Assembly (NCBI GenBank): GCA_003117195.1
Contig: BDSI01000255.1
Coordinates: 1 to 64,000, forward strand
From: Eudorina sp. 2006-703-Eu-15
Taxonomy: Eukaryota > Chlorophyta > Chlorophyceae > Chlamydomonadales > Volvocaceae
Direction of reading: 5' to 3'
DNA length: 64,000 nt
Position numbers and translations under genes: made by a program
Shown: positions 10,806-22,500 of the stretch, piece after piece
Layout: each line of letters starts with the position of its first letter
Position numbering within the stretch: the stretch's first letter is position 1
Notes under the pieces: generated by a model
The model's input: the letters and a program-made list of their open reading frames with translations, nothing else
Told to the model about the DNA's origin: nothing
Databases searched by the model: none

Positions 10806-11944
10806 GGATGATTTGGGAGATGAAGAACAGATAAATGTCGGACCAAGTGCCCATCGACTTCGCAGCATAATTCATGGATTAGTTCGGTGCAACTCTAAAG
10901 GCCATAGCACAGCTCGCTTTGATCCCGAAATAGCACGGCTGTATATGCAGCTGCAGGCAGAGGATGAGGTGGAGTTAGAGGAGTCCCTTGTCAGAACCCC
11001 TGTTACCCGCTGTGAGCAGGCCATGACTCCAGCTGGCAATATTCAGTTTGCAAGCGGGGCAGCCCTTCACACCATTGAAAGCTCAACACCACCAGTGACA
11101 CCCAGTCCACATCCTGGCACACATGTGTTCGGTGCGGGGTCGGCCGGGCCGTCAAGGCCTGCTAGGCCTGCCGCTACCAGCACCAGCGAAACTGTGGTTC
11201 AAAGCCAAGGACTAGTTGACTATGCTGGCAGCCGTCACCTGGTATTGGACAACTTGGGCACTTGGCGGCCTGTCCGACCTGTCCTGGAAACAGGTATCAA
11301 TGGCAAGTAGCACAAACAATTGTTGCAACATACATTACATGTATCACTGACTAGCCCAACCTGTCACATCCTCCACAGCCCCAGTCCCCATTCCGTGGTT
11401 GCCAACATGCCATGGCTAATATTATTAATAATGTTTTGAGGAATTTATTGGGATCTTCAATTGTTTGTGAGGTGCCCTTTAGAAATATGCTTGCACTTTG
11501 CGAGCTTCCGTCCGAATAATTAATTATTGTATTCGCTAATAATTAGCATCAGTACAGTAACATGCTAAACATGCTAAGTTGAAGCGTCATTTCATAAATG
11601 TATACCCACGCATGATAGTATATATTTCATGTAGATGAATCCTATGAATATATTAAATATATTATTTCCATTGCTCTTTATACTCGTCACATACATCATA
11701 GCCTAAACATTACTTACTTCCCCATCTACCTTGCCTGTCAACTATATCAAAACATTCAGGTCGCCAGGCTGCTGGTAATGCCACTACCCCACAAAAGCGT
11801 GCATTGGAGCCACTGGAGACGCCACATCTATCTCATCACTCACAACCTTCAACCCAGACAGTCCGGGCGCTGCCACAACTAGACCTGCACAGTCTCATTA
11901 TGGAGAGAGTGAAGCAGCGTAAGCAGCAGCGTACCAGCTTGTAA
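10806..11944 (+). CDS. last two exons of an unknown gene (5' end not found)
   Basis: Exon 10806-11293 follows an acceptor (CTTTTGCAG) and closes with donor CAG|GTATCA. Exon 11760-11944 follows ACATTCAG. The phases match (one base plus two), giving an uninterrupted frame of about 224 residues to TAA 11942-11944. The N-terminal part is acidic and helical (RLYMQLQAEDEVELEESLV). The middle is rich in Ser, Thr, Pro and Ala. The end is basic (MERVKQRKQQRTSL), which could be nuclear-localising. I recognise no family. No upstream exon is visible before the 193-bp array, so the 5' part may be lost or lie within or beyond that array. The intron contains the right arm of the 34-bp inverted repeat. Confidence 0.55.
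11364..11397 (-). repeat. inverted repeat, right arm
   Basis: Reverse complement of 10275-10308 with one mismatch. It lies in the intron of the 10806-11944 gene. Confidence 0.9.
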
Positions 11945-13350
11945 ATAGTGTAAGAGACCTTTGGAAGGTGTGTACACTGGCAAACACGACAACGGATTGA
12001 TGTTGTTGAGTCAGCATATTGAACCTGTTGATCTACAGGAGTGGCAGGTCCTGATACAGAGTGTTTGGGTCCTGTGACCGTTTGTGGCAGCTTGAGATCG
12101 TGTAGGGGGGTCTGAGACGGTTTGTTGGGGCCTGCGACTGTGTGTGGGGGCTGGGACGGAGTGTGGAGGCCTGGGACGGCGGGTGGGTCCCGAGACTACC
12201 GAGACTGCGTGTTGGGGCCTGACACAGTGTGTGTGGGCCTGAATCGCCGTGTGGGGGCCTGAGTCACTGTTTGTGGGCCTGAGACAGCGTGTGGGGGCCA
12301 GAGAGAGCGTATACAGTGTGTGGGGGCCTCAGACAGTCTGTGAGGTCCCATGGATACTTGTTTTCTGCTATTTTGGTGATGCTGGTCATGTTTATTTAGT
12401 CTTATTGGCCTAATTGGCCTGGAGGGCCGCTGTGTTCTCACTTGCTTTCTTTCAGCCGATCAAGCTGAATTTGTTTAAACTCAGATGTGTTGCTGCACGA
12501 CACAAATGCTTGGCATAATAAGTGGCATGGGGTCCTTCTGTGCGCATGGCAGTCGAACATACGTAGTCTTGTGTATACAGATGGTACAGAAGCTGTGATG
12601 CTCATTTGTGTAACATGCTGTCTTAGATGAACAGAGCGATTTTGCCGCAACTGTGATGTGAATCACAAATGCGTTGATTGGTTGCATTCTTATCCACCCC
12701 GCAAAAGGGTCAATTTGACAGCCATAAGGAAGCAATTGTCGAAATTACATAGCGGTGGTGGGGTGCAAAGGACAGGTGAAACCCATGACCTTATTACACT
12801 TGTAGACCATGCCCAGAAAAACATGGTAGTGTAGGTAGTGAGAACCACCAGTTGAGTAGGACCAAAATTATCAACACTCACATTAGACTAATCAGACTGT
12901 TGCACATGGACTGAGCATGCACATGATGATGGTAGTTCAGGTCCATCCGGTACCCTGCATGACCACGGCAGGGCACATATCAGTAAACCCGCCCCCCTGT
13001 ACCCCCTCTATCCACCAACCCAGCCCAGGAAACCTACTAAACCTACACTACCCAACAACGCCCCCCCTCTTGGCCCTCCACCCCAACCCTCCCCCACAAA
13101 CCCGGCTCTGTCAGGCCAATTTTAGCCAATTTTAGCCAATTTTAGCCTAAACCCTCTGTCAGGCCAATTTTAACCAAAGCCCGGTAGGCATTTAGTAAAA
13201 CCATGGGTGGACAGGGCACTGACGCCCAGTGGAGCCATTGCTAGGTGACTTAATAGACTAAAGACAATTACAAGTACATACTCATCATGGGAGCGGAATT
13301 TGCATTCCTTCTTGCAAATCATATATAAGGAAACTCATTGTTAACATTCA
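11945..13350. other. non-coding region
   Basis: Apart from the minisatellite at 12060-12350, I see no supported gene. At 13110-13175 there is a short local repeat of CCAATTTTAGCC and GTCAGGCCAATTTTA. 12950-13090 is C-rich. Confidence 0.5.
12060..12350. repeat. degenerate 20-24-bp G-rich minisatellite
   Basis: About a dozen imperfect copies of a unit like GTGTGTGGGGGCCTGAGACA. Spacing and sequence vary, so the array is old. Confidence 0.8.
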
Positions 13351-13506
13351 AGCCAATGGCACCGTCCTGCAGGGGTGTACAATGAGTCCTGCAGGACTCC
13401 ATGTCTTTCCTGCAGGAACCTATGCCTTTTTGCCTAAGCTCCTGCACGACTGAGAGTCACCCTCCTGACTCCAACTAAGGCTCCTGTGGGGTCACATTTG
13501 TAACCT

Positions 13507-13535
13507 CCTGCCGAACCGGGAAGAGTACCCTCTAG
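13507..13535 (+). repeat. inverted repeat bounding the satellite, left copy
   Basis: Begins CCTGCCGAACCGGGAAGAG and ends TACCCTCTAG immediately before the first satellite unit. The partner is at 54684-54713. Confidence 0.9.
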
Positions 13536-16500
13536 CCCAGCAACAGCAGGCGACAAAGTGCACCCCCATATGGCCGCCTCACAGCCTTCCCGCTGCTTGC
13601 GAATTAATTCCTCTGACACCTTTACATGATGGCGGCCCCGCCTGCATCAATTCGCAAGCAGTACGGTCTCTCTGTGCCCCCCGCCAGGCTGTGGAACCGT
13701 GGCAGGGGTGGTGACGGCCCAGCAACAGCAGGCGACAAAGTGCACCCCCATATGGCCGCCGCACAGCCTTCCCGCTGCTTGCGAATTAATTCCTCTGACA
13801 CCTTTACATGATGGCGGCCCCGCCTGCGTCAATTCGCAAGCAGTACGGTCTCTCTGTGCCCCCCCGCCAGGCTGTGGAACCGTGGCAGGGGTGGTGACGG
13901 CCCAGCAACAGCAGGCGACAAAGTGCACCCCCATATGGCCGCCGCACAGCCTTCCCGCTGCTTGCAAATGAATTCCCCCGACACCTTTACATGATGGCAG
14001 CCCCGCCTGCGTCAATTCGCAAGCAGTACGGTCTCTCTGTGCCCCCCCCCAGGCTGTGGAACCGTGGCGGGGGTGGTGACGGCCCTACAACAGCAGGCGA
14101 CGAAGTGCACCCCATATGGCCGCCTCACAGCCTTCCCGCTGCTTGCGAATTTATTCCCCCGACACCTTTACATGATGGCGGCCCCGCCTGCATCAATTCG
14201 CAAGCAGTACGGTCTCTCTGTGCCCCCCCGCCAGGCTGTGGAACCGTGGCGGGGGTGGTGACGGCCCTACAACAGCAGGCGACGAAGTGCACCCCCATAT
14301 GGCCGCCGCACAGCCTTCCCGCTGCTTGCGAATTAATTCCTCTGACACCTTTACATGATGGCGGCCCCGCCTGCGTCAATTCGCAAGCAGTACGGTCTCT
14401 CTGTGCCCCCCCCCCCAGGCTGTGGAACCGTGGCGGGGGTGGTGACGGCCCTACAACAGCAGGCGACGAAGTGCACCCCCATATGGCCGCCGCACAGCCT
14501 TCCCGCTGCTTGCGCATTAATTCCCCCGACACCTTTACATGATGATGGCCCCGCCTGCGTCAATTCGCAAGCAGTACGGTCTCTCTGTGCCCCCCCGCCA
14601 GGCTGTGGAACCGTGGCAGGGATGGTGACGGCCCAGCAACAGCAGGCGACAAAGTGCACCCCCATATGGCCGCCTCACAGCCTTCCCGCTGCTTGCGAAT
14701 TAATTCCTCTGACACCTTTACATGATGGCGGCCCCGCCTGCATCAATTCGCAAGCAGTACGGTCTCTCTGTGCCCCCCCGCCAGGCTGTGGAACCGTGGC
14801 AGGGGTGGTGACGGCCCAGCAACAGCAGGCGACAAAGTGCACCCCCATATGGCCGCCGCACAGCCTTCCCGCTGCTTGCGAATTAATTCCTCTGACACCT
14901 TTACATGATGGCGGCCCCGCCTGCGTCAATTCGCAAGCAATACGGTCTCTCTGTGCCCCCCCGCCAGGCTGTGGAACCGTGGCAGGGGTGGTGACGGCCC
15001 AGCAACAGCAGGCGACAAAGTGCACCCCCATATGGCCGCCGCACAGCCTTCCCGCTGCTTGCAAATGAATTCCCCCGACACCTTTACATGATGGCAGCCC
15101 CGCCTGCGTCAATTCGCAAGCAGTACGGTCTCTCTGTGCCCCCCCCCCAGGCTGTGGAACCGTGGCGGGGGTGGTGACGGCCCTACAACAGCAGGCGACG
15201 AAGTGCACCCCATATGGCCGCCTCACAGCCTTCCCGCTGCTTGCGAATTTATTCCCCCGACACCTTTACATGATGGCGGCCCCGCCTGCGTCAATTCGCA
15301 AGCAGTACGGTCTCTCTGTGCCCCCCCGCCAGGCTGTGGAACCGTGGCGGGGGTGGTGACGGCCCTACAACAGCAGGCGACGAAGTGCACCCCCATATGG
15401 CCGCCGCACAGCCTTCCCGCTGCTTGCGAATTAATTCCTCTGACACCTTTACATGATGGCGGCCCCGCCTGCGTCAATTCGCAAGCAGTACGGTCTCTCT
15501 GTGCCCCCCCGCCAGGCTGTGGAACCATGGCAGGGGTGGTGACGGCCCAGCAACAGCAGGCGACGAAGTGCACCCCCATATGGCCGCCTCACAGCCTTCC
15601 CGCTGCTTGCAAATTAATTCCTCTGACACCTTTACATGATGGCGGCCCCGCCTGCGTCAATTCGCAAGCAGTACGGTCTCTCTGTGCCCCCCCGCCAGGC
15701 TGTGGAACTGTGGCGGGGATGGTGACGGCCCTACAACAGCAGGCGACGAAGTGCACCCCCATATGGCCGCCTCACAGCCTTCCCGCTGCTTGCGAATTAA
15801 TTCCTCTGACACCTTTACATGATGGCGGCCCCGCCTGCGTCAATTCGCAAGCAGTACGGTCTCTCTGTGCCCCCCCGCCAGGCTGTGGAACCGTGGCAGG
15901 GGTGGTGACGGCCCAGCAACAGCAGGCGACAAAGTGCACCCCCATATGGCCGCCGCACAGCCTTCCCGCTGCTTGCAAATGAATTCTCCCGACACCTTTA
16001 CATGATGGCAGCCCCGCCTGCGTCAATTCGCAAGCAGTACGGTCTCTCTGTGCCCCCCCCCCAGGCTGTGGAACCGTGGCGGGGGTGGTGACGGCCCTAC
16101 AACAGCAGGCGACGAAGTGCACCCCATATGGCCGCCTCACAGCCTTCCCGCTGCTTGCGCATTAATTCCCCCGACACCTTTACATGATGGCGGCCCCGCC
16201 TGCGTCAATTCGCAAGCAGTACGGTGTCTCTGTGCCCCCCCGCCAGGCTGTGGAACCGTGGCGGGGGTGGTGACGGCCCTACAACAGCAGGCGACGAAGT
16301 GCACCCCCATATGGCCGCCGCACAGCCTTCCCGCTGCTTGCGCATTAATTCCCCCGACACCTTTACATGATGATGGCCCCGCCTGCATCAATTCGCAAGC
16401 AGTACGGTCTCTCTGTGCCCCCCCGCCAGGCTGTGGAACCGTGGCAGGGATGGTGACGGCCCAGCAACAGCAGGCGACAAAGTGCACCCCCATATGGCCG

Positions 16501-19500
16501 CCTCACAGCCTTCCCGCTGCTTGCAAATTAATTCCTCTGACACCTTTACATGATGGCGGCCCCGCCTGCATCAATTCGCAAGCAGTACGGTCTCTCTGTG
16601 CCCCCCCGCCAGGCTGTGGAACCGTGGCAGGGGTGGTGACGGCCCAGCAACAGCAGGCGACGAAGTGCACCCCCATATGGCCGCCTCACAGCCTTCCCGC
16701 TGCTTGCAAATTAATTCCCCCGACACCTTTACATGATGATGGCCCCGCCTGCGTCAATTCGCAAGCAGTACGGTCTCTCTGTGCCCCCCCGCCAGGCTGT
16801 GGAATCATGGCGGGGGTGGTGACGGCCCAGCAACAGCAGGCGACAAAGTGCACCCCCATATGGCCGCCGCACAGCCTTCCCGCTGCTTGCAAATGAATTC
16901 CCCCGACACCTTTACATGACGGCGGCCCCGCCTGCGTCAATTTGCAAGCAGTACGGTCTCTCTGTGCCCCCCCGCCAGGCTGTGGAACCGTGGCAGGGGT
17001 GGTGACGGCCCAGCAACAGCAGGCGACGAAGTGCACCCCCATATGGCCGCCGCACAGCCTTCCCGCTGCTTGCGAATTAATTCCCCCGACACCTTTACAT
17101 GATGGCGGCCCCGCCTGCATCAATTCGCAAGCAGCACGGTCTCTCTGTGCCCCCCCGCCAGGCTGTGGAACCGTGGCGGGGATGGTGACGGCCCAGCAAC
17201 AGCAGGCGACGAAGTGCACCCCCATATGGCCGCCTCACAGCCTTCCCACTGCTTGCAAATTAATTACTCTGACACCTTTACATGATGGCGGCCCCGCCTG
17301 CGTCAATTCGCAAGCAGTACGGTCTCTCTGTGCGCCCCCCCCCCCCCCAGGCTGTGGAACCGTGGCGGGGGTGGTGACTGCCCTACAACAGCAGGCGACA
17401 AAGTGCACCCCCATATGGCCGCCGCACAGCCTTCCCGCTGCTTGCGAATTTATTCCCCCGACACCTTTACATGATGGCGGCCCCGCCTGCGTCAATTCGC
17501 AAGCAGTACGGTCTCTCTGTGCCCCCCCCCACCCCAGGCTGTGGAACCGTGGCGGGGGTGGTGACGGCCCTACAACAGCAGGCGACGAAGTGCACCCCCA
17601 TATGGCCGCCGCACAGCCTTCCCACTGCTTGCGAATTAATTCCCCCGACACCTTTACATGAAGATGGCCCCGCCTGCGTCAATTCGCAAGCAGTACGGTC
17701 TCTCTGTGGCCCCCCGCCAGGCTGTGGAACCGTGGCAGGGATGGTGACGGCCCAGCAACAGCAGGCGACAAAGTGCACCCCCATATGGCCGCCTCACAGC
17801 CTTCCCGCTGCTTGCGAATTAATTCCTCTGACACCTTTACATGATGGCGGCCCCGCCTGCGTCAATTTGCAAGCAGTACGGTCTCTCTGTGCCCCCCCGC
17901 CAGGCTGTGGAACCGTGGCAGGGGTGGTGACGGCCCAGCAACAGCAGGCGACAAAGTGCACCCCCATATGGCCGCCTCACAGCCTTCCCGCTGCTTGCGA
18001 ATTAATTCCTCTGACACCTTTACATGATGGCGGCACCGCCTGCATCAATTCGCAAGCAGTACGGTCTCTCTGTGCCCCCCTCGCCAGGCTGTGGAACTGT
18101 GGCGGGGGTGGTGACGGCCCAGCAACAGCAGGCGACGAAGTGCACCCCCATATGGCCGCCTCACAGCCTTCCCGCTGCTTGCAAATTAATTCCCCCGACA
18201 CTTTTACATGATGGCGGCCCCGCCTGCATCAATTCGCAAGCAGTACGGTCTCTCTGTGCCCCCCCGCCAGGCTGTGGAACCGTGGCGGGGGTGGTGACGG
18301 CCCTACAACAGCAGGCGACGAACTGCTCCCCCATATGGCCGCCGCACAGCCTTCCTGCTGCTTGCGAATTAATTCCCCCGACACCTTTACATGATGATGG
18401 CCCCGCCTGCGTCAATTCGCAAGCAGTACGGTCTCTCTGTGCCCCCCCGCCAGGCTGTGGAACCGTGGCGGGGGTGATGATGGCCCTACAACAGCAGGCG
18501 ACGAAGTGCACCCCCATATGGCCGCCGCACAGCCTTCCCGCTGCTTGCGAATTAATTCCCCCGACACCTTTACATGATGGCGGCCCCGCCTGCGTCAATT
18601 CGCAAGCAGTACGGTCTCTCTGTGCCCCCCCACCAGGCTGTGGAACCGTGGCGGGGATGGTGACGGCCCAGCAACAGCAGGCGACGAAGTGCACCCCCAT
18701 ATGGCCGCCTCACAGCCTTCCCACTGCTTGCAAATTAATTACTCTGACACCTTTACATGATGGCGGCCCCGCCTGCGTCAATTCACAAGCAGTACGGTCT
18801 CTCTGTGCGCCCCCCCCCCCCAGGCTGTGGAACCGTGGGGGGGGTGGTGACTGCCCTACAACAGCAGGCGACAAAGTGCACCCCCATATGGCCGCCTCAC
18901 AGCCTTCCCGCTGCTTGCGAATTTATTCCCCCGACACCTTTACATGATGGCGGCCCCGCCTGCGTCAATTCGCAAGCAGTACGGTCTCTCTGTGCCCCCC
19001 CCCCAGGCTGTGGAACCGTGGCGGGGGTGGTGACGGCCCTACAACAGCAGGCGACGAAGTGCACCCCCATATGGCCGCCGCACAGCCTTCCCGCTGCTTG
19101 CGAATTAATTCCCCCGACACCTTTACATGAAGATGGCCCCGCCTGCATCAATTCGCAAGCAGTACGGTCTCTCTGTGGCCCCCCGCCAGGCTGTGGAACC
19201 GTGGCAGGGATGGTGACGGCCCAGCAACAGCAGGCGACGAAGTGCACCCCCATATGGCCGCCTCACAGCCTTCCCGCTGCTTGCGAATTAATTCCCCGAC
19301 ACCTTTACATGATGGCGGCCCCGCCTGCGTCAATTCGCAAGCAGTACGGTCTCTCTGTGCCCCCCTCGCCAGGCTGTGGAACCGTGGCGGGGGTGGTGAC
19401 GGCCCAGCAACAGCAGGCGACGAAGTGCACCCCCATATGGCCGCCTCACAGCCTTCCCGCTGCTTGCAAATTAATTCCCCCGACACCTTTACATGATGGC

Positions 19501-22500
19501 GGCCCCGCCTGCATCAATTCGCAAGCAGCACGGTCTCTCTGTGCCCCCCCGCCAGGCTGTGGAACCGTGGCGGGGGTGGTGACGGCCCAGCAACAGCAGG
19601 CGACGAAGTGCACCCCCATATGGCTGCCGCACAGCCTTCCCACTGCTTGCGAATTAATTCCCCCGACACCTTTACATGATGGCGGCCCCGCCTGCGTCAA
19701 TTCGCAAGTAGTACGGTCTCTCTGTGCCCCCCCGCCAGGCTGTGGAACCGTGGCGGGGGTGATGATGGCCCTACAACAGCAGGCGACGAAGTGCACCCCC
19801 ATATGGCCGCCGCACAGCCTTCCCGCTGCTTGCAAATTAATTCCCCCGACACCTTTACATGATGGCGGCCCCGCCTGCGTCAATTCGCAAGCAGTACGGT
19901 CTCTCTGTGCCCCCCCGCCAGGCTGTGGAACCGTGGCGGGGATGGTGACGGCCCAGCAACAGCAGGCGACGAAGTGCACCCCCATATGGCCGCCTCACAG
20001 CCTTCCCGCTGCTTGCGAATTAATTCCTCTGACACCTTTACATGATGGCGGCCCCGCCTGCGTCAATTCACAAGCAGTACGGTCTCTCTGTGCCCCCCCG
20101 CCAGGCTGTGGAACCGTGGCAGGGGTGGTGACGGCCCAGCAACAGCAGGCGACAAAGTGCACCCCCATATGGCCGCCTCACAGCCTTCCCGCTGCTTGCG
20201 CATTAATTCCCCCGACACCTTTACATGATGGCGGCCCCGCCTGCGTCAATTCGCAAGCAGTACGGTCTCTCTGTGCCCCCCCCAACCCAGGCTGTGGAAC
20301 CGTGGCGGGGGTGGTGACGGCCCAGCAACAGCAGGCGACGAAGTGCACCCCCATATGGCCGCCGCACAGCCTTCCCGCTGCTTGCGCATTAATTCCCCCG
20401 ACACCTTTACATGATGATGGCCCCGCCTGCATCAATTCGCAAGCAGTACGGTCTCTCTGTGCCCCCCCGCCAGGCTGTGGAACCGTGGCAGGGATGGTGA
20501 CGGCCCAGCAACAGCAGGCGACGAAGTGCACCTCCATATGGCCGCCTCTCAGCCTTCCCGCTGCTTGCGAATTAATTCCCCCGACACCTTTACATGATGG
20601 CGGCCCCGCCTGCGTCAATTCGCAAGCAGTACGGTCTCTCTGTGCCCCCCCGCCAGGCTGTGGAACCGTGGCAGGGATGGTGACGGCCCAGCAACAGCAG
20701 GCGACGAAGTGCACCTCCATATGGCCGCCTCTCAGCCTTCCCGCTGCTTGCGAATTAATTCCCCCGACACCTTTACATGATGGCGGCCCCGCCTGCGTCA
20801 ATTCGCAAGCAGTACGGTCTCTCTGTGCCCCCCTCGCCAGGCTGTGGAACTGTGGCGGGGGTGGTGACGGCCCAGCAACAGCAGGCGACAAAGTGCACCC
20901 CCATATGGCCGCCTCACAGCCTTCCCGCTGCTTGCGAATTAATTCCTCTGACACCTTTACATGATGGCGGCCCCGCCTGCGTCAATTCGCAAGCAGTACG
21001 GTCTCTCTGTGCCCCCCCGCCAGGCTGTGGAACCGTGGCAGGGGTGGTGACGGCCCAGCAACAGCAGGCGACAAAGTGCACCCCCATATGGCCGCCTCAC
21101 AGCCTTCCCGCTGCTTGCAAATTAATTCCCCCGACACCTTTACATGATGGCGGCACCGCCTGCGTCAATTCGCAAGCAGTACGGTCTCTCTGTGCCCCCC
21201 TCGCCAGGCTGTGGAACTGTGGCGGGGGTGGTGACGGCCCAGCAACAGCAGGCGACGAAGTGCACCCCCATATGGCCGCCTCACAGCCTTCCCGCTGCTT
21301 GCAAATTAATTCCCCCGACACCTTTACATGATGGCGGCCCCGCCTGCATCAATTCGCAAGCAGTACGGTCTCTCTGTGCCCCCCCGCCAGGCTGTGGAAC
21401 CGTGGCGGGGTGGGTGACGGCCCTACAACAGCAGGCGACGAAGTGCACCCCCATATGGCCGCCGCACAGCCTTCCTGCTGCTTGCAAATTAATTCCCCCG
21501 ACACCTTTACATGATGATGGCCCCGCCTGCGTCAATTCGCAAGCAGTACGGTCTCTCTGTGCCCCCCCGCCAGGCTGTGGAACCGTGGCGGGGGTGATGA
21601 TGGCCCTACAACAGCAGGCGACGAAGTGCACCCCCATATGGCCGCCGCACAGCCTTCCCGCTGCTTGCGAATTAATTCCCCCGACACCTTTACATGATGG
21701 CGGCCCCGCCTGCGTCAATTCGCAAGCAGTACGGTCTCTCTGTGCCCCCCCGCCAGGCTGTGGAACCGTGGCGGGGATGGTGACGGCCCAGCAACAGCAG
21801 GCGACGAAGTGCACCCCCATATGGCCGCCTCACAGCCTTCCCACTGCTTGCAAATTAATTACTCTGACACCTTTACATGATGGCGGCCCCGCCTGCGTCA
21901 ATTCACAAGCAGTACGGTCTCTCTGTGCGCCCCCCCCCCAGGCTGTGGAACCGTGGGGGGGGTGGTGACTGCCCTACAACAGCAGGCGACAAAGTGCACC
22001 CCCATATGGCCGCCTCACAGCCTTCCCGCTGCTTGCGAATTAATTCCCCCGACACCTTTACATGATGGCGGCCCCGCCTGCGTCAATTCGCAAGCAGTAC
22101 GGTCTCTCTGTGCCCCCCCCCCAGGCTGTGGAACCGTGGCGGGGTGGTGACGGCCCTACAACAGCAGGCGACGAAGTGCACCCCCATATGGCCGCCGCAC
22201 AGCCTTCCCGCTGCTTGCGAATTAATTCCCCCGACACCTTTACATGAGATGGCCCCGCCTGCGTCAATTCGCAAGCAGTACGGTCTCTCTGTGCCCCCCG
22301 CCAGGCTGTGGAACCGTGGCAGGGATGGTGACGGCCCAGCAACAGCAGGCGACGAAGTGCACCCCCATATGGCCGCCTCACAGCCTTCCCGCTGCTTGCG
22401 AATTAATTCCCCCGACACCTTTACATGATGGCGGCCCCGCCTGCGTCAATTCGCAAGCAGTACGGTCTCTCTGTGCCCCCCGCCAGGCTGTGGAACTGTG

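Noticed and set aside
12690..12881. Short frames near 12.2-12.9 kb
   Set aside because: No splice context, repeats or recognisable motifs. Lengths are as expected by chance.
13110..13175. Telomere-like CCTAAACCC word
   Set aside because: A single occurrence within a local GCCAATTTTA repeat, not a tandem telomeric array.
18757..20964. 735-codon open frame (and many shorter ones) in the satellite
   Set aside because: It is a direct consequence of a 183-bp period divisible by three. There is no non-repeat start or end, and frames are equally open on the other strand.
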